NCBI RefSeq assembly: GCF_029255185.1
Contig: NZ_JAPUVO010000129.1
Span: 27,599 to 91,598 of the forward strand
DNA from: Propionivibrio sp.
Lineage (GTDB): Bacteria > Pseudomonadota > Gammaproteobacteria > Burkholderiales > Rhodocyclaceae
Direction of reading: 5' to 3'
DNA length: 64,000 nucleotides
The translations under genes were made by a program, and so were the position numbers. Below, piece after piece: positions 45,149 through 53,784 of the stretch (position 1 is its first letter; each line of letters opens with the position of its first letter). The notes beneath the pieces are model-generated. The model was not told where the DNA came from and made no database searches. It saw nothing but the letters and a program-made list of their open reading frames with translations.

Positions 45149-45998
45149 AGACGGTTTTGCCCAGCGAGCGAAACAAATCGGCAGCATGCAAAAAACTTTC
45201 CGAATGCCCAGCAAAAAGGAGGCCATTGTCACTCATGAGGGGAGCAAAACGGGACAAGATTTTGTATTGCGTTGGCTTGTCAAAATAGATCATGACGTTT
45301 CGACAAAAAAGGGCGTCTAGCGGACCGCGCAGTGACCAGTTCGGCTCCAGTAGATTTAGGCGCTGAAAACTGAGCATTCGCCGCAACTCCGGTCGCACGG
45401 TAAAGAACCCGTCTTGAACGCCGGTGCCCCTTACAAAGAAACGGCTCAGCCGCTCGGGGGAGAGCTTGTCCACCCGATCCAGCGGATACACACCTTTCGC
45501 CGCAGTGGCCAGCACATTGGTGTCCAGGTCGGAGGCCACGATAGACACCGGCACATTGAAACTATTGAAAGTTTCAACCACGGTTATCGCGATACTGTAC
45601 GGCTCCTCTCCGGTCGACGCGGCAGAACACCAGACCTTGATCGGAGATCGCCCCTGTAGCTTCTTCAGATGCTCGGCAAACAGCGGGAAATGATGCGGCT
45701 CACGAAAAAAAGACGTCAGGTTGGTGGTCAAGGAATTAACGAATTTTTCCCACTCGTTTTTGTCGCCTCGCTCAAGTAAAGCCAGGTAGTCGCCAAAGGA
45801 TTGCAGACGTGTCTCGCGCAAACGGCGCGCCAGACGGCTGTACACCATGTCCTGCTTAGCGGTCGAGAGCGAGATTCCGGCATGTTCATAGATCAGCTTG
45901 CGCACGCGCTCGAAATCGCCTGTCGTAAAAGCGAATTCACGTGCGCTTGAATCTGGCACTCTCGGCGCAGGACTCCATGCGGACTTTTGTTCAATCAC
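45123..45998 (-). CDS. cheR: chemotaxis methyltransferase CheR
   Basis: 291 residues from a GTG with AGGA seven bases upstream. CheR adds methyl groups from S-adenosylmethionine to receptor glutamates. The N-terminal helical domain ([30 protein letters not shown]), the SAM-binding part ([17 protein letters not shown]) and [11 protein letters not shown] are visible. It overlaps cheB. Confidence 0.96.
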   Translation of the reverse strand: MIEQKSAWSPAPRVPDSSAREFAFTTGDFERVRKLIYEHAGISLSTAKQDMVYSRLARRLRETRLQSFGDYLALLERGDKNEWEKFVNSLTTNLTSFFREPHHFPLFAEHLKKLQGRSPIKVWCSAASTGEEPYSIAITVVETFNSFNVPVSIVASDLDTNVLATAAKGVYPLDRVDKLSPERLSRFFVRGTGVQDGFFTVRPELRRMLSFQRLNLLEPNWSLRGPLDALFCRNVMIYFDKPTQYKILSRFAPLMSDNGLLFAGHSESFLHAADLFRSLGKTVYELTPRPR

Positions 45999-46071
45999 AA
46001 AAAGATCCTTCGAGTTTATTTTTAAAGCGTTACGATCGCACGCCGGATGACCATATCAATCGTTCAACAAC

Positions 46072-47025
46072 TCATTTCGTGGAACCGGGCATGGCCTGCA
46101 AGGTCAGTGCTTCGTCACCCAATTCGCCATCCGAGTCGATCGTAACATTTCCATCCTCTTGCAGCATGGCTTCTTCACTGCGTTTGTTGAGCACGACGAT
46201 ATTGATCCGTCGATTGGCCGAACTCAAAGGATCGTTCTTGTCGAACAACACGGTCGAGGACAAACCAAGCACACGCAATACCTTGTTTTCGTCCATGCCC
46301 CCGGCAATCATTTCGCGTCGGGATGCATTCGCCCGATTCGCCGAGAGCTCCCAATTTGAGAAGCCTTTTTCGCCGCCGCCGAACTGTGCCGCATCGGTGT
46401 GCCCGGAAAAACTGACCTTGTTGGGTACGGCATTCAGCGCCCGGCCAATTTCACGCAGGATCACCTTGGAATAAGGCTTGAGCTCAGCACTGCTGGTGTC
46501 GAACATCGGGCGGTTTTTTTCATCGATGATCTGGATACGAAGACCTTCCGCAGTCACGTCAATCAGCAACTGGTTCTTGAACTGTCTGAGCACAGAGTTA
46601 CCGTCGATGAGCGTCTCAATGTTCTGTTTGAGTTCGTTCAACGTCGCCTTCTCGCGCTTCTCAAACTCCTTACGTTGTTCCGCCTTGGCTTCCCTGAGGG
46701 CGGACGCCCTCTTTCTTGATTGCACCTCGCCAGCCTTGACCTGTCCTGCACTGCTGGTCAGTTCCTTGCCACCACCCTTGATAATGCTGGTCGCGTCACC
46801 AGCCCCCGATCCACCCTGCATGCTGACCCTGACCGGATTGGTGAAGTAATCCGCAATGCCCTTGAGATCGCCATTGGCCGTTGAACCGAGCAGCCACATG
46901 AGCAGAAAGAAGGCCATCATCGCCGTCACGAAGTCGGCGTAGGCGATCTTCCATGCGCCACCGTGATGAGCGCCCGCCACCTTCTTGATGCGCTTGATGA
47001 CTACCGGGCGTACGTCTTCGCTCAT
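46072..47025 (-). CDS. motB: stator protein MotB
   Basis: 317 residues. The N-terminal membrane helix carries the proton-binding Asp in AYADFVTAMMAFFLLMWLLG (about residue 33). A plug/linker region with many Lys/Glu follows, then an OmpA-type domain (VSFSGHTDAAQFGGGEKGFSNWELSANRA). It is paired with motA 24 bases upstream and is the second stator set beside MotCD. Confidence 0.95.
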   Translation of the reverse strand: MSEDVRPVVIKRIKKVAGAHHGGAWKIAYADFVTAMMAFFLLMWLLGSTANGDLKGIADYFTNPVRVSMQGGSGAGDATSIIKGGGKELTSSAGQVKAGEVQSRKRASALREAKAEQRKEFEKREKATLNELKQNIETLIDGNSVLRQFKNQLLIDVTAEGLRIQIIDEKNRPMFDTSSAELKPYSKVILREIGRALNAVPNKVSFSGHTDAAQFGGGEKGFSNWELSANRANASRREMIAGGMDENKVLRVLGLSSTVLFDKNDPLSSANRRINIVVLNKRSEEAMLQEDGNVTIDSDGELGDEALTLQAMPGSTK

Positions 47026-47049
47026 GCAATGTCCTCGCTCGGCAAGAGG

Positions 47050-47907
47050 CTACTTGCCCTTGCGCGCCTTGAGCTCGTCCTCAAGCTCACTGAATGTCGG
47101 CCGGACCGTCGAAAACAGAACCTTGCGTCCGAACTCCACCGCCACCTGAGGAGCGTAGCCCGACATTGATGAAAGCAGAACGACTTTGATCACTTGATAG
47201 ATCTTAGAGCCTTCCTCAGCCTTCTGCTCAAGCAAGGTCGCGACTGGAGTAACAAAGCCATAAGCGATCAAAATACCGAGAAAGGTGCCGACCAGCGCAC
47301 CGCCGATCATTTTACCAAGTACCGCTGGCGGCTCACCTACCGAACCCATGACGTTCACCACGCCCATCACCGCCACGATGATACCGAACGCGGGTGTCGC
47401 ATCACCCAATTTGGCCATGATGTGACCTGGAACCATGACTTCATGGTGATGTGTCTCTATTTCGATATCCATCAGACTTTCGATTTCCAGGGCGTTGAGG
47501 TTACCGCCGACCATCATGCGCAGATAGTCGGTAATAAATTCCATGACGTGGTGATCTTTCGAAAGCGCCGGATATTTGCCAAAAATCGGGCTTTCATGAG
47601 GATTCTCGACGTCATTCTCAATCGACATCAAGCCTTCCTTGCGCACCTTGGCCAGGACCTCGAAAAGCATGGACAGCAGATCGACGTAAAGCGCTTTGGT
47701 ATATTTCGACCCCTGGAAAAGACCGGGCAGCGCGCCGATCGTCGATTTAATGACCTTGACATCGTTGCCGGCAACGAAACCACCGATCGTCAAGCCAACG
47801 ATGGCGAGGTATTCGAGCGGCACCCACAAAGCCGCAAGGCTGCCGTGAACCGAGTAGGTTCCAAGGGCCGAAACCAGAATGATGATGTAACCGACGATTA
47901 AAAACAT
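47050..47907 (-). CDS. motA: stator protein MotA
   Basis: 285 residues with four membrane helices. Conserved parts are GYIIILVSALGTYSVHGSL at the N-terminus, PAFGIIVAVMGVVNVMGSVGEPPAVLGKMIGGALVGTFLGI and the charged cytoplasmic loop. With MotB it forms a stator. It is the first gene of the motAB-che unit; no clear promoter motif was found in the 188 bases before it. Confidence 0.95.
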   Translation of the reverse strand: MFLIVGYIIILVSALGTYSVHGSLAALWVPLEYLAIVGLTIGGFVAGNDVKVIKSTIGALPGLFQGSKYTKALYVDLLSMLFEVLAKVRKEGLMSIENDVENPHESPIFGKYPALSKDHHVMEFITDYLRMMVGGNLNALEIESLMDIEIETHHHEVMVPGHIMAKLGDATPAFGIIVAVMGVVNVMGSVGEPPAVLGKMIGGALVGTFLGILIAYGFVTPVATLLEQKAEEGSKIYQVIKVVLLSSMSGYAPQVAVEFGRKVLFSTVRPTFSELEDELKARKGK

Positions 47908-48095
47908 TCAACATCCCCCTGACATACCGCGCTGCGGATACACTTGATCTTGCATTTCGATGCTCGGTGATATTGTAACGGGGTAGGGTCATCTGGGTAT
48001 AAAAACTGTCGGCCAAATAATTACAGAAACCGCTCGCATCACGCCACCCCGCGCAGATCATATAGAATCGGGCGAATGAACCTGGGCTACCGTAC

Positions 48096-48638
48096 ATGAA
48101 CTACTGCGCCCAATGTGGGGCCCGCGTTGAATTCCGCGTCCCGCCAGGCGACTCCTTGCCGCGCCACATCTGCCTGCACTGCGGAACGATCCATTACCAA
48201 AATCCCAAGCTCGTCGTCGGTTGCGTCGCGGAATGGAAGGGCCTGATCCTGCTCTGTCGCCGGGCCATCGAACCGCGTCATGGGCTGTGGACGCTGCCGG
48301 CCGGATTCATGGAAAATGGCGAATCGACAACGCAAGCCGCCCTGCGTGAAACACGCGAAGAAGCCTGCGCGCGAATTGCAATCGACAATCTTTTTTCGCT
48401 GGTAAATGTTCCCTACATCAACCAGGTTCACCTGTTCTACCGCGGCCGACTGCTCGATACCGACTTTGCCGCAGGCGAGGAGAGCCTTGAGACGGCACTT
48501 TTTTGCGAAGCCGACATCCCGTGGCAGGAACTCGCCTTCCGTAGCGTAACGCTATGCCTTAAAGCCTATTTCGCTGATCGCCTGGCTGGTCAATTCAAAT
48601 TTCACGAAAACGATCTCTTGCCACTCGAAGGCTACTGA
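48096..48638 (+). CDS. zinc-ribbon Nudix hydrolase
   Basis: 180 residues. An N-terminal zinc ribbon with C4, C7, C26 and C29 precedes a Nudix box at residues 70-92 (G70, E76, R84-E85 and E88-E89 in the GX5EX7REUXEE pattern). Such proteins split nucleoside-diphosphate-linked compounds. The exact substrate is not visible; NUDT14/NudC-type zinc ribbons alone do not define it. Its last 7 bases overlap the convergent TonB-like gene. Confidence 0.9.
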   Translation: MNYCAQCGARVEFRVPPGDSLPRHICLHCGTIHYQNPKLVVGCVAEWKGLILLCRRAIEPRHGLWTLPAGFMENGESTTQAALRETREEACARIAIDNLFSLVNVPYINQVHLFYRGRLLDTDFAAGEESLETALFCEADIPWQELAFRSVTLCLKAYFADRLAGQFKFHENDLLPLEGY

Positions 48639-49282
48639 TCATCGTCCAGACTGAACTGCACTGGTAACAAAATGCGAAAATCCCGCGCCTTCAACCCTTC
48701 AGGCAGAGTTGTCACGCGTGCCGCCTGGGTCAGCATCTCCAGCGCCTGCCTGTCGAGAACGCCGCGACCGCTCGAATGAACCAGCACCACGTCCGGCACT
48801 AACGCCGACGCACTGACGTCAAGCGCCACTTCTGCCGTTCCCTCCCAGCCCCGCTGTCTGGCCAAGGCCGGATAGTTCCTGAAACGTCGTGCAGCCGTTG
48901 CCAGCGACAGCCGATACTGGCGCATGTCATCACCACTGACGCCTTCGTGCGCGGCGCCTGGCGGCGGGCTTGACAGCGCCGGGACGCCCGTTGCGGCAAG
49001 TTCAAAGAGAACAGGCTGAGCAACGGCAATCTTGGCTGCCGCAGCGTTATCAAGGACTGGCGCGGGACGCTTGGCGGTTTCGTTCAGCGACCGGGTAGTC
49101 GGTACGCTGGCCTGATTACTCGAATCGCCGCGGCGTTGGCTACTAATCAGCACATTGATGGTCCTGCCCGCAATATCCAGTTGCACTGGGAACAAGCTGA
49201 CCACTCGGGACAGAAGTGCAGCATGAAGCAGCAGTGAAACAATCAAAGCCTTCAGCAGTATGCGGCGCGAGGAAGTGAGCAT
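48632..49282 (-). CDS. TonB-like energy transducer protein
   Basis: 216 residues from the ATG at 49282 (a TTG at 49291 is in frame). One N-terminal membrane helix (LLKALIVSLLLHAALLSRVV) and a variable Ala/Pro-rich middle precede a C-terminal TonB domain (NYPALARQRGWEGTAEVALDV and VLDRQALEMLTQAARV). TonB carries proton-motive energy to outer-membrane receptors. No exbB or exbD is adjacent. It diverges from feoB, suggesting a link to iron uptake. Confidence 0.85.
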   Translation of the reverse strand: MLTSSRRILLKALIVSLLLHAALLSRVVSLFPVQLDIAGRTINVLISSQRRGDSSNQASVPTTRSLNETAKRPAPVLDNAAAAKIAVAQPVLFELAATGVPALSSPPPGAAHEGVSGDDMRQYRLSLATAARRFRNYPALARQRGWEGTAEVALDVSASALVPDVVLVHSSGRGVLDRQALEMLTQAARVTTLPEGLKARDFRILLPVQFSLDDDQ

Positions 49283-49430
49283 TGATAGCAAAGATGGCGG
49301 AGGGGTTTTGTGCGTTCCGATTTTGGTGGTAGATTGGCTTCACTCTGCGCAAGGCCAAGTTTAACACCCCCCGCACAGCTTCGGCTTCCTAGGCAATACG
49401 TCACCCCCTTTAGCTGCCCGCATTTAGTCA

Positions 49431-51497
49431 ATGACACAGTCAGCCCCCCCATCCAAAATAGTGACGGCGATCCCGCTGCACGGCCCGCTGCTGCGCGGCG
49501 ACCGGCGACCGCGCGTGGCATTGATCGGCCGCTATGGCGTCGGCAAGAGCACCATTTTCGATGCGGCGTCCAGCCCGGTCGTTGGTCACGAGCGTCTGGC
49601 CGGGGTCGGCGGCGCTTACCAGGAATGCGTGGTTGACGTCGGCCTCGATCAGATCGCCCTGGTCGATCTGCCGTCGATTGACTCACTGCATCAATTGAAC
49701 GAGCACGACCAGCTTGTTTTCATGTATCTACTCTGGGGCGATCACTGGCCGCTGCTTACCCAGCACGAGGAAAGCAATGAAAGCACAGGCTTCGCCGCAC
49801 CAGATGTCTTGGTTCAGGTGGTCGACGCCACGACACTGGAAAAAGACCTCGAACTTAGCCTTGAGCTAGGCCTCTTCGGGCGTCCCCTGGTGATCGCCCT
49901 GAACCGGATCGACGAAGCACGCAAAAAGGGACTCTTCATCAATGTGCAGACACTCAGTGAACGCCTGGGCGTACCCGTCATCCCGACGATTGCGCACATG
50001 GGCAAGGGCGTCTTGGCACTCTTTGCGGCGGTTCTTGACGTTGCGCGGCAAAAAGCCTGCCCCCTGCCGCAGCCACCCACCCGGCATATCGGCGAAAGTC
50101 TACAGGCGCTCAAGACGGTCATCGCCCACCCTGAAATCGAAGCGCTTTTCCGAGTGCCACGAGCGCTACTACTCTCGCAACTGGCCGAAAACGACGATTA
50201 CTTCCTCCGCGCACTGAGTATCCACCTGCCTGCCTTGTTGCCTGAAATAGCGCGGGCCCGAACGACCGCCGAGAAGAGCCTGCCGCGCCCGCTGTCCGAA
50301 GAACTGCACGCCGACCGCCACCACCGTGCCGCCATACTGTTTGAAGCGGTTACCAGCCCGCGTGGCGTTGACTCCGGCGAAGGTTGGCGGCGCTGGCTCG
50401 ACGAGCTGTTCCTGCACCCGCGTTGGGGATTGCTCGGCAGCCTGCTGGTTTTCGCCCTAGTGTTGCTGATCGTCTTCGAAATAAGCGCCTTTCTCGACGC
50501 ATGGACTTCGGCACGACTGGCCAACTGGGTACAGCAGTGGCAACCCGAATCGACGCTGGGCGTCGTCGGCCACGCCGTGGCCGACGGCCTGGTCGGCCTG
50601 GTCGGCATTGTCGCTCCCTACATGCTGCCACTGGTACTGTTGCTGGTCGCCCTGGAGGAATCAGGGGTCATGCATCGCGTCGCGTTTGTCGTCGATCGTG
50701 GCTTCCACCACATTGGATTGCACGGCGGTGTTGCGGTACCCTTCCTGATCGGGCTCGGTTGCAACGTACCGGCGATCTCTGCCGCAACCATGACCGGATC
50801 ACGGCGCGAACGCGCGGTCTCGGCCATCCTGATCACCTTCGTTCCCTGCTCGGCGCGTTCAGCGATCATTCTGGCCATCGGCGGCAAGTATCTTGGTGGC
50901 CTCGGCGTCTTCGCGATATTCATGCTGACCCTGATCGTGATTGCCGTTCTCGGCAAGCTGTTAGCGCGCCGCTATTCCGATAGTGCGCTGGGAATGGTTC
51001 TGCCCATCCCGCCTTACACGCTGCCGACGTGGAGCAAGATCTGGCGCAAGACCTGGGAGCGAACCGAGGATATCGTCACCATTGTCACCCCCCTGCTGGT
51101 CATTGGCAGCGTTGTTCTGGCCCTGCTCAGCCACTTTGGCGCCGATGCGCTGATCAACACCGCGCTGATCCCGATAACGGTCTGGTGGCTCGGTCTGCCG
51201 ATCGTCCTCGGCGTACCCATTCTGTTCGGCGTACTACGCAAAGAATTATCGCTGTTGATGATTTACCAGGCCCTTGGCACGCAGGAAATCATGCCCTTAC
51301 TAAATCATGTGCAGATTTTCACTTTTCTGGTTTTCCTGACTTTTTATGTTCCCTGCTTGTCGACCTTCGCCGTCATGCTCAAGGCCCTGGGCCGCAAGGA
51401 GGCTTGGCTATCGCTGATGATCTCGCTGCTCAGTGCGCTGCTGATGGCCGGGGTGGTTCGTCTGCTGCTGGAACTGATAAAAGCAATCGGCCTTTGA
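49431..51497 (+). CDS. feoB: ferrous iron transporter FeoB, diverged G domain
   Basis: 688 residues. The cytosolic G domain has G1 GRYGVGKS at 33-40 and G4 NRID at 158-161, but the G3 site reads DLPS (79-82) where DLPG is expected. The membrane part contains the conserved pore motifs CNVPAISAATMT, VPCSARSAII and YVPCLSTFAVM with their cysteines. It imports Fe2+ across the inner membrane. No feoA or feoC is next to it. No Fur box was found in the 148 bases before it. Confidence 0.93.
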   Translation: MTQSAPPSKIVTAIPLHGPLLRGDRRPRVALIGRYGVGKSTIFDAASSPVVGHERLAGVGGAYQECVVDVGLDQIALVDLPSIDSLHQLNEHDQLVFMYLLWGDHWPLLTQHEESNESTGFAAPDVLVQVVDATTLEKDLELSLELGLFGRPLVIALNRIDEARKKGLFINVQTLSERLGVPVIPTIAHMGKGVLALFAAVLDVARQKACPLPQPPTRHIGESLQALKTVIAHPEIEALFRVPRALLLSQLAENDDYFLRALSIHLPALLPEIARARTTAEKSLPRPLSEELHADRHHRAAILFEAVTSPRGVDSGEGWRRWLDELFLHPRWGLLGSLLVFALVLLIVFEISAFLDAWTSARLANWVQQWQPESTLGVVGHAVADGLVGLVGIVAPYMLPLVLLLVALEESGVMHRVAFVVDRGFHHIGLHGGVAVPFLIGLGCNVPAISAATMTGSRRERAVSAILITFVPCSARSAIILAIGGKYLGGLGVFAIFMLTLIVIAVLGKLLARRYSDSALGMVLPIPPYTLPTWSKIWRKTWERTEDIVTIVTPLLVIGSVVLALLSHFGADALINTALIPITVWWLGLPIVLGVPILFGVLRKELSLLMIYQALGTQEIMPLLNHVQIFTFLVFLTFYVPCLSTFAVMLKALGRKEAWLSLMISLLSALLMAGVVRLLLELIKAIGL

Positions 51498-51519
51498 CAA
51501 ACCCCGATCAAGGGTCAGA

Positions 51520-52110
51520 ATGACGCCAATGACACTCCTGAATACGACGATGGACCACCTGATCAAAGACACCGCGACTCTGGAGCTTTACGCCTGGCTG
51601 GATCCGGATGCCGAATTGCCGGGCTGGGACGTGCTCACCGGCAATCCTTTCGGCACTTCCTTGCCCGAGGACCAATTCACCACGGTGCAGAATTATTTTG
51701 CCGAATATCATCTTGAATACTACCGGCAGCGCCTCTACAACAACTTCCCCAGTCGACTGCACGCCCTGCTTCTTTTTGCCACGCGCGTCGATGCGGAAAA
51801 TTTCCGTGCCAAACATCCGAGCCGGGTCTTTGGCAAATATCTGTTTTGCGCGCGCAGCAAAGGAGCGTATGTCGTTTCATTTCACGATTCGAGCTGGCTC
51901 GATTACCTGCGCCTGCCGCACAGTCTGAACCTGTCGACGCTCGACGAAGTGTCCAGACACTACTGGAGAGGTGCGCTGGTCGAAGAAATCGGACTGAATT
52001 TCATGAACGAACGCTGGCGCGAACCGCCGGTCATTGAAGCGCTTTTCCAGGGAACGCTGGAACCCGTTCATCGGCACCAGCAGACGCTCCTGCTGCCCGG
52101 ATTTCACTAA
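51520..52110 (+). CDS. unidentified 196-residue protein downstream of feoB
   Basis: I do not recognise a family. The protein is soluble, rich in aromatic residues and Leu, with no signal peptide or membrane helix (stretches such as YFAEYHLEYYRQRLYNNFPSRLHALLLF and RHYWRGALVEEIG). It starts 22 bases after feoB on the same strand, so co-transcription is likely. An ATG at 51529 is also possible. A role in iron handling would be only a guess from position. Confidence 0.75.
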   Translation: MTPMTLLNTTMDHLIKDTATLELYAWLDPDAELPGWDVLTGNPFGTSLPEDQFTTVQNYFAEYHLEYYRQRLYNNFPSRLHALLLFATRVDAENFRAKHPSRVFGKYLFCARSKGAYVVSFHDSSWLDYLRLPHSLNLSTLDEVSRHYWRGALVEEIGLNFMNERWREPPVIEALFQGTLEPVHRHQQTLLLPGFH

Positions 52111-52117
52111 CCCAACG

Positions 52118-52798
52118 TCATTTCATCGTTGCGCCAACCGCCTTATCCGGCGCCATCGCCGGCTTGGGCGCAACAGGTCGTTCCGGCGTAATCGGTGGCG
52201 GCGCCAGCCGTTTTGGCCTGTTCAAAAGCGTCGCATGACGCATGAAAAAGCGCACCGGCGCGGCCCTCTTCAGCACGCGTCCGTCACCGTCAACAATGCT
52301 CGCGTCCAGTTGCATGCTCTGGTTGGGTGGCGGCAAGGCGTCGCCCCAGAACTCCGGTGGAATCATGAATTCGTTGGCGGTAAAGCGCTGGCTGACGGGA
52401 CGCCCGTTGATGCTGACGGCAAAGACGTGCCCCTCACCCAGTTGCAGGGGCGGATCGACGGCAACACGCACCTCGAAGAGTGCCGTATTGGCGACGACAC
52501 TGCCATCGCTCTCGGGGGACACAATTGAGAAAGTGCGGTAGGCCACCGCTGTCGCATCAGGGCTAACGCGGTTACTGCTGGTGGCCGCTGCGTTGCCAGT
52601 TGCGGCAGCCTTGGGTTCCTGCGGTGGAGCCACGACATTAAGCGGTGGCAAAGAAACTTCCCGGGCGCCGGGCTGCGGCTTGTCCGAAAAAACCGGGCCC
52701 TTTTCCCCCTGGGTCACATAGACGCCTTGCGCTTGCAGCGCCACATTCTGCAGCAGCAGGGCAGAGAACAGCAAAATCGTTGCCAGTACTGATTTCAT
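52118..52798 (-). CDS. periplasmic protein with DUF4124-like N-terminal domain
   Basis: 226 residues from the ATG at 52798, which has GGGAGA nine bases upstream. A signal peptide is present (VLATILLFSALLLQNVALQAQG), followed by a DUF4124-like segment (YVTQGEKGPVFSDKPQPGA). A Pro/Ala-rich spacer comes next, then a domain with VRVAVDPPLQLGEGH that looks like an Ig-like beta fold, and a Pro/Ala-rich tail. Function unknown. It lies downstream of the lipase gene on the same strand, 18 bases from its stop. Confidence 0.72.
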   Translation of the reverse strand: MKSVLATILLFSALLLQNVALQAQGVYVTQGEKGPVFSDKPQPGAREVSLPPLNVVAPPQEPKAAATGNAAATSSNRVSPDATAVAYRTFSIVSPESDGSVVANTALFEVRVAVDPPLQLGEGHVFAVSINGRPVSQRFTANEFMIPPEFWGDALPPPNQSMQLDASIVDGDGRVLKRAAPVRFFMRHATLLNRPKRLAPPPITPERPVAPKPAMAPDKAVGATMK

Positions 52799-52815
52799 GC
52801 GTGTCTCCCGAAGGT

Positions 52816-53718
52816 CTACTCCACCACAATTTTGCATAACGGCGGCAATCCGTCTAGTACCGCCTGCGCCACCCGTGGCGAATAAAGCATGGCCAGATGA
52901 CCCAGACCATCAATTATCCGCTGCTGCGCCCCTGGCAACACGAGGTTGACCTGCGGCAACACAAAATTGTCGTGCCTACTGAAAATGTTCAATGTATCGA
53001 TCAGCGGCGCTTCGCTTGCCAACGCCGTCAGCCACGCACTTCCCGGTCGCATTTGGCGGGCATTTTCACCGATGCCGGTTTTTGCCAGTTCGCTTCCTGC
53101 ATGCGGCGTCCCCAGCGTCACCAGCCGGCTGACTTGTGCTACCCCGTGACGACGCAGATAAGCGTGTGCCACCAATCCGCCCATGCTGTGCCCGACCAGG
53201 ACCACCTGCGTCGCCCCGGTTTCGGCGAGCACGTCGTCGAGGCGCCGAGCGACGGGTTCGACGAAATTTTCGATACTGGTAAAGAGCGGTTCCAGATTGA
53301 TCGTCGCCACGCTCCAGCCGGCCGCCTCAAGGCGCCGGCGCAAGCTCCACCACGCTGCGCGCGAACAGCCGTAGCCGTGAATCAGCAGCAATGGCGGGCG
53401 TCCGTAGCACGGCAGCAGGCGATCCGCCCCCATCCACCAGCGTTCGAAGGGGGAAATAAAAACAAAGTTGGTAATAAAGGCCACGTATTCAGCAAAGAAC
53501 ATAACGCTAGCCCGCCACCAGCCGAGGCTCGGCGCAGGCGAACGATAGGCCCGGCCATAGGCGTAGATCAGACCGACGCGCCAGAGGCGCGCAGCAAACA
53601 CACCGGCGACTGCGAACACGCCCGCCGCCAGCGCCGTGAGCTCAAAAAAATACAGGGCAATGGTCGCATAACAGACCAGTTCAAACAGGATGAACAGGCG
53701 AAGAATAATGGCAAGCAT
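52816..53718 (-). CDS. alpha/beta hydrolase, lipase-like, membrane-anchored
   Basis: 300 residues from the ATG at 53718 ([17 protein letters not shown]); the upstream part of the frame is not protein-like. Two hydrophobic helices at the N-terminus (about 2-45) suggest membrane attachment. The hydrolase domain has an oxyanion-type [11 protein letters not shown] and the nucleophile elbow [18 protein letters not shown] is typical of triacylglycerol-lipase/PGAP1-like enzymes. Substrate unknown. Confidence 0.85.
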   Translation of the reverse strand: MLAIILRLFILFELVCYATIALYFFELTALAAGVFAVAGVFAARLWRVGLIYAYGRAYRSPAPSLGWWRASVMFFAEYVAFITNFVFISPFERWWMGADRLLPCYGRPPLLLIHGYGCSRAAWWSLRRRLEAAGWSVATINLEPLFTSIENFVEPVARRLDDVLAETGATQVVLVGHSMGGLVAHAYLRRHGVAQVSRLVTLGTPHAGSELAKTGIGENARQMRPGSAWLTALASEAPLIDTLNIFSRHDNFVLPQVNLVLPGAQQRIIDGLGHLAMLYSPRVAQAVLDGLPPLCKIVVE

Positions 53719-53784
53719 GGAAGAGAATGATCCCCGGCAACCGTCCCAATCGGATGCACCGATTATACGGCTAGCACAGGCCAA

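Noticed and set aside
47908-48095. Sigma-28 promoter before motA
   Set aside because: GCCGACAG occurs on the minus strand but there is no TAAA-type -35 at 15 bases, so the match is too weak.
49283-49430. Fur box between the TonB-like gene and feoB
   Set aside because: No GATAATGATAATCATTATC-like sequence can be seen in this gap, although iron regulation would be expected.
51498-51528. feoC gene after feoB
   Set aside because: The following 196-residue protein is far too long and has no winged-helix or cysteine pattern of FeoC.
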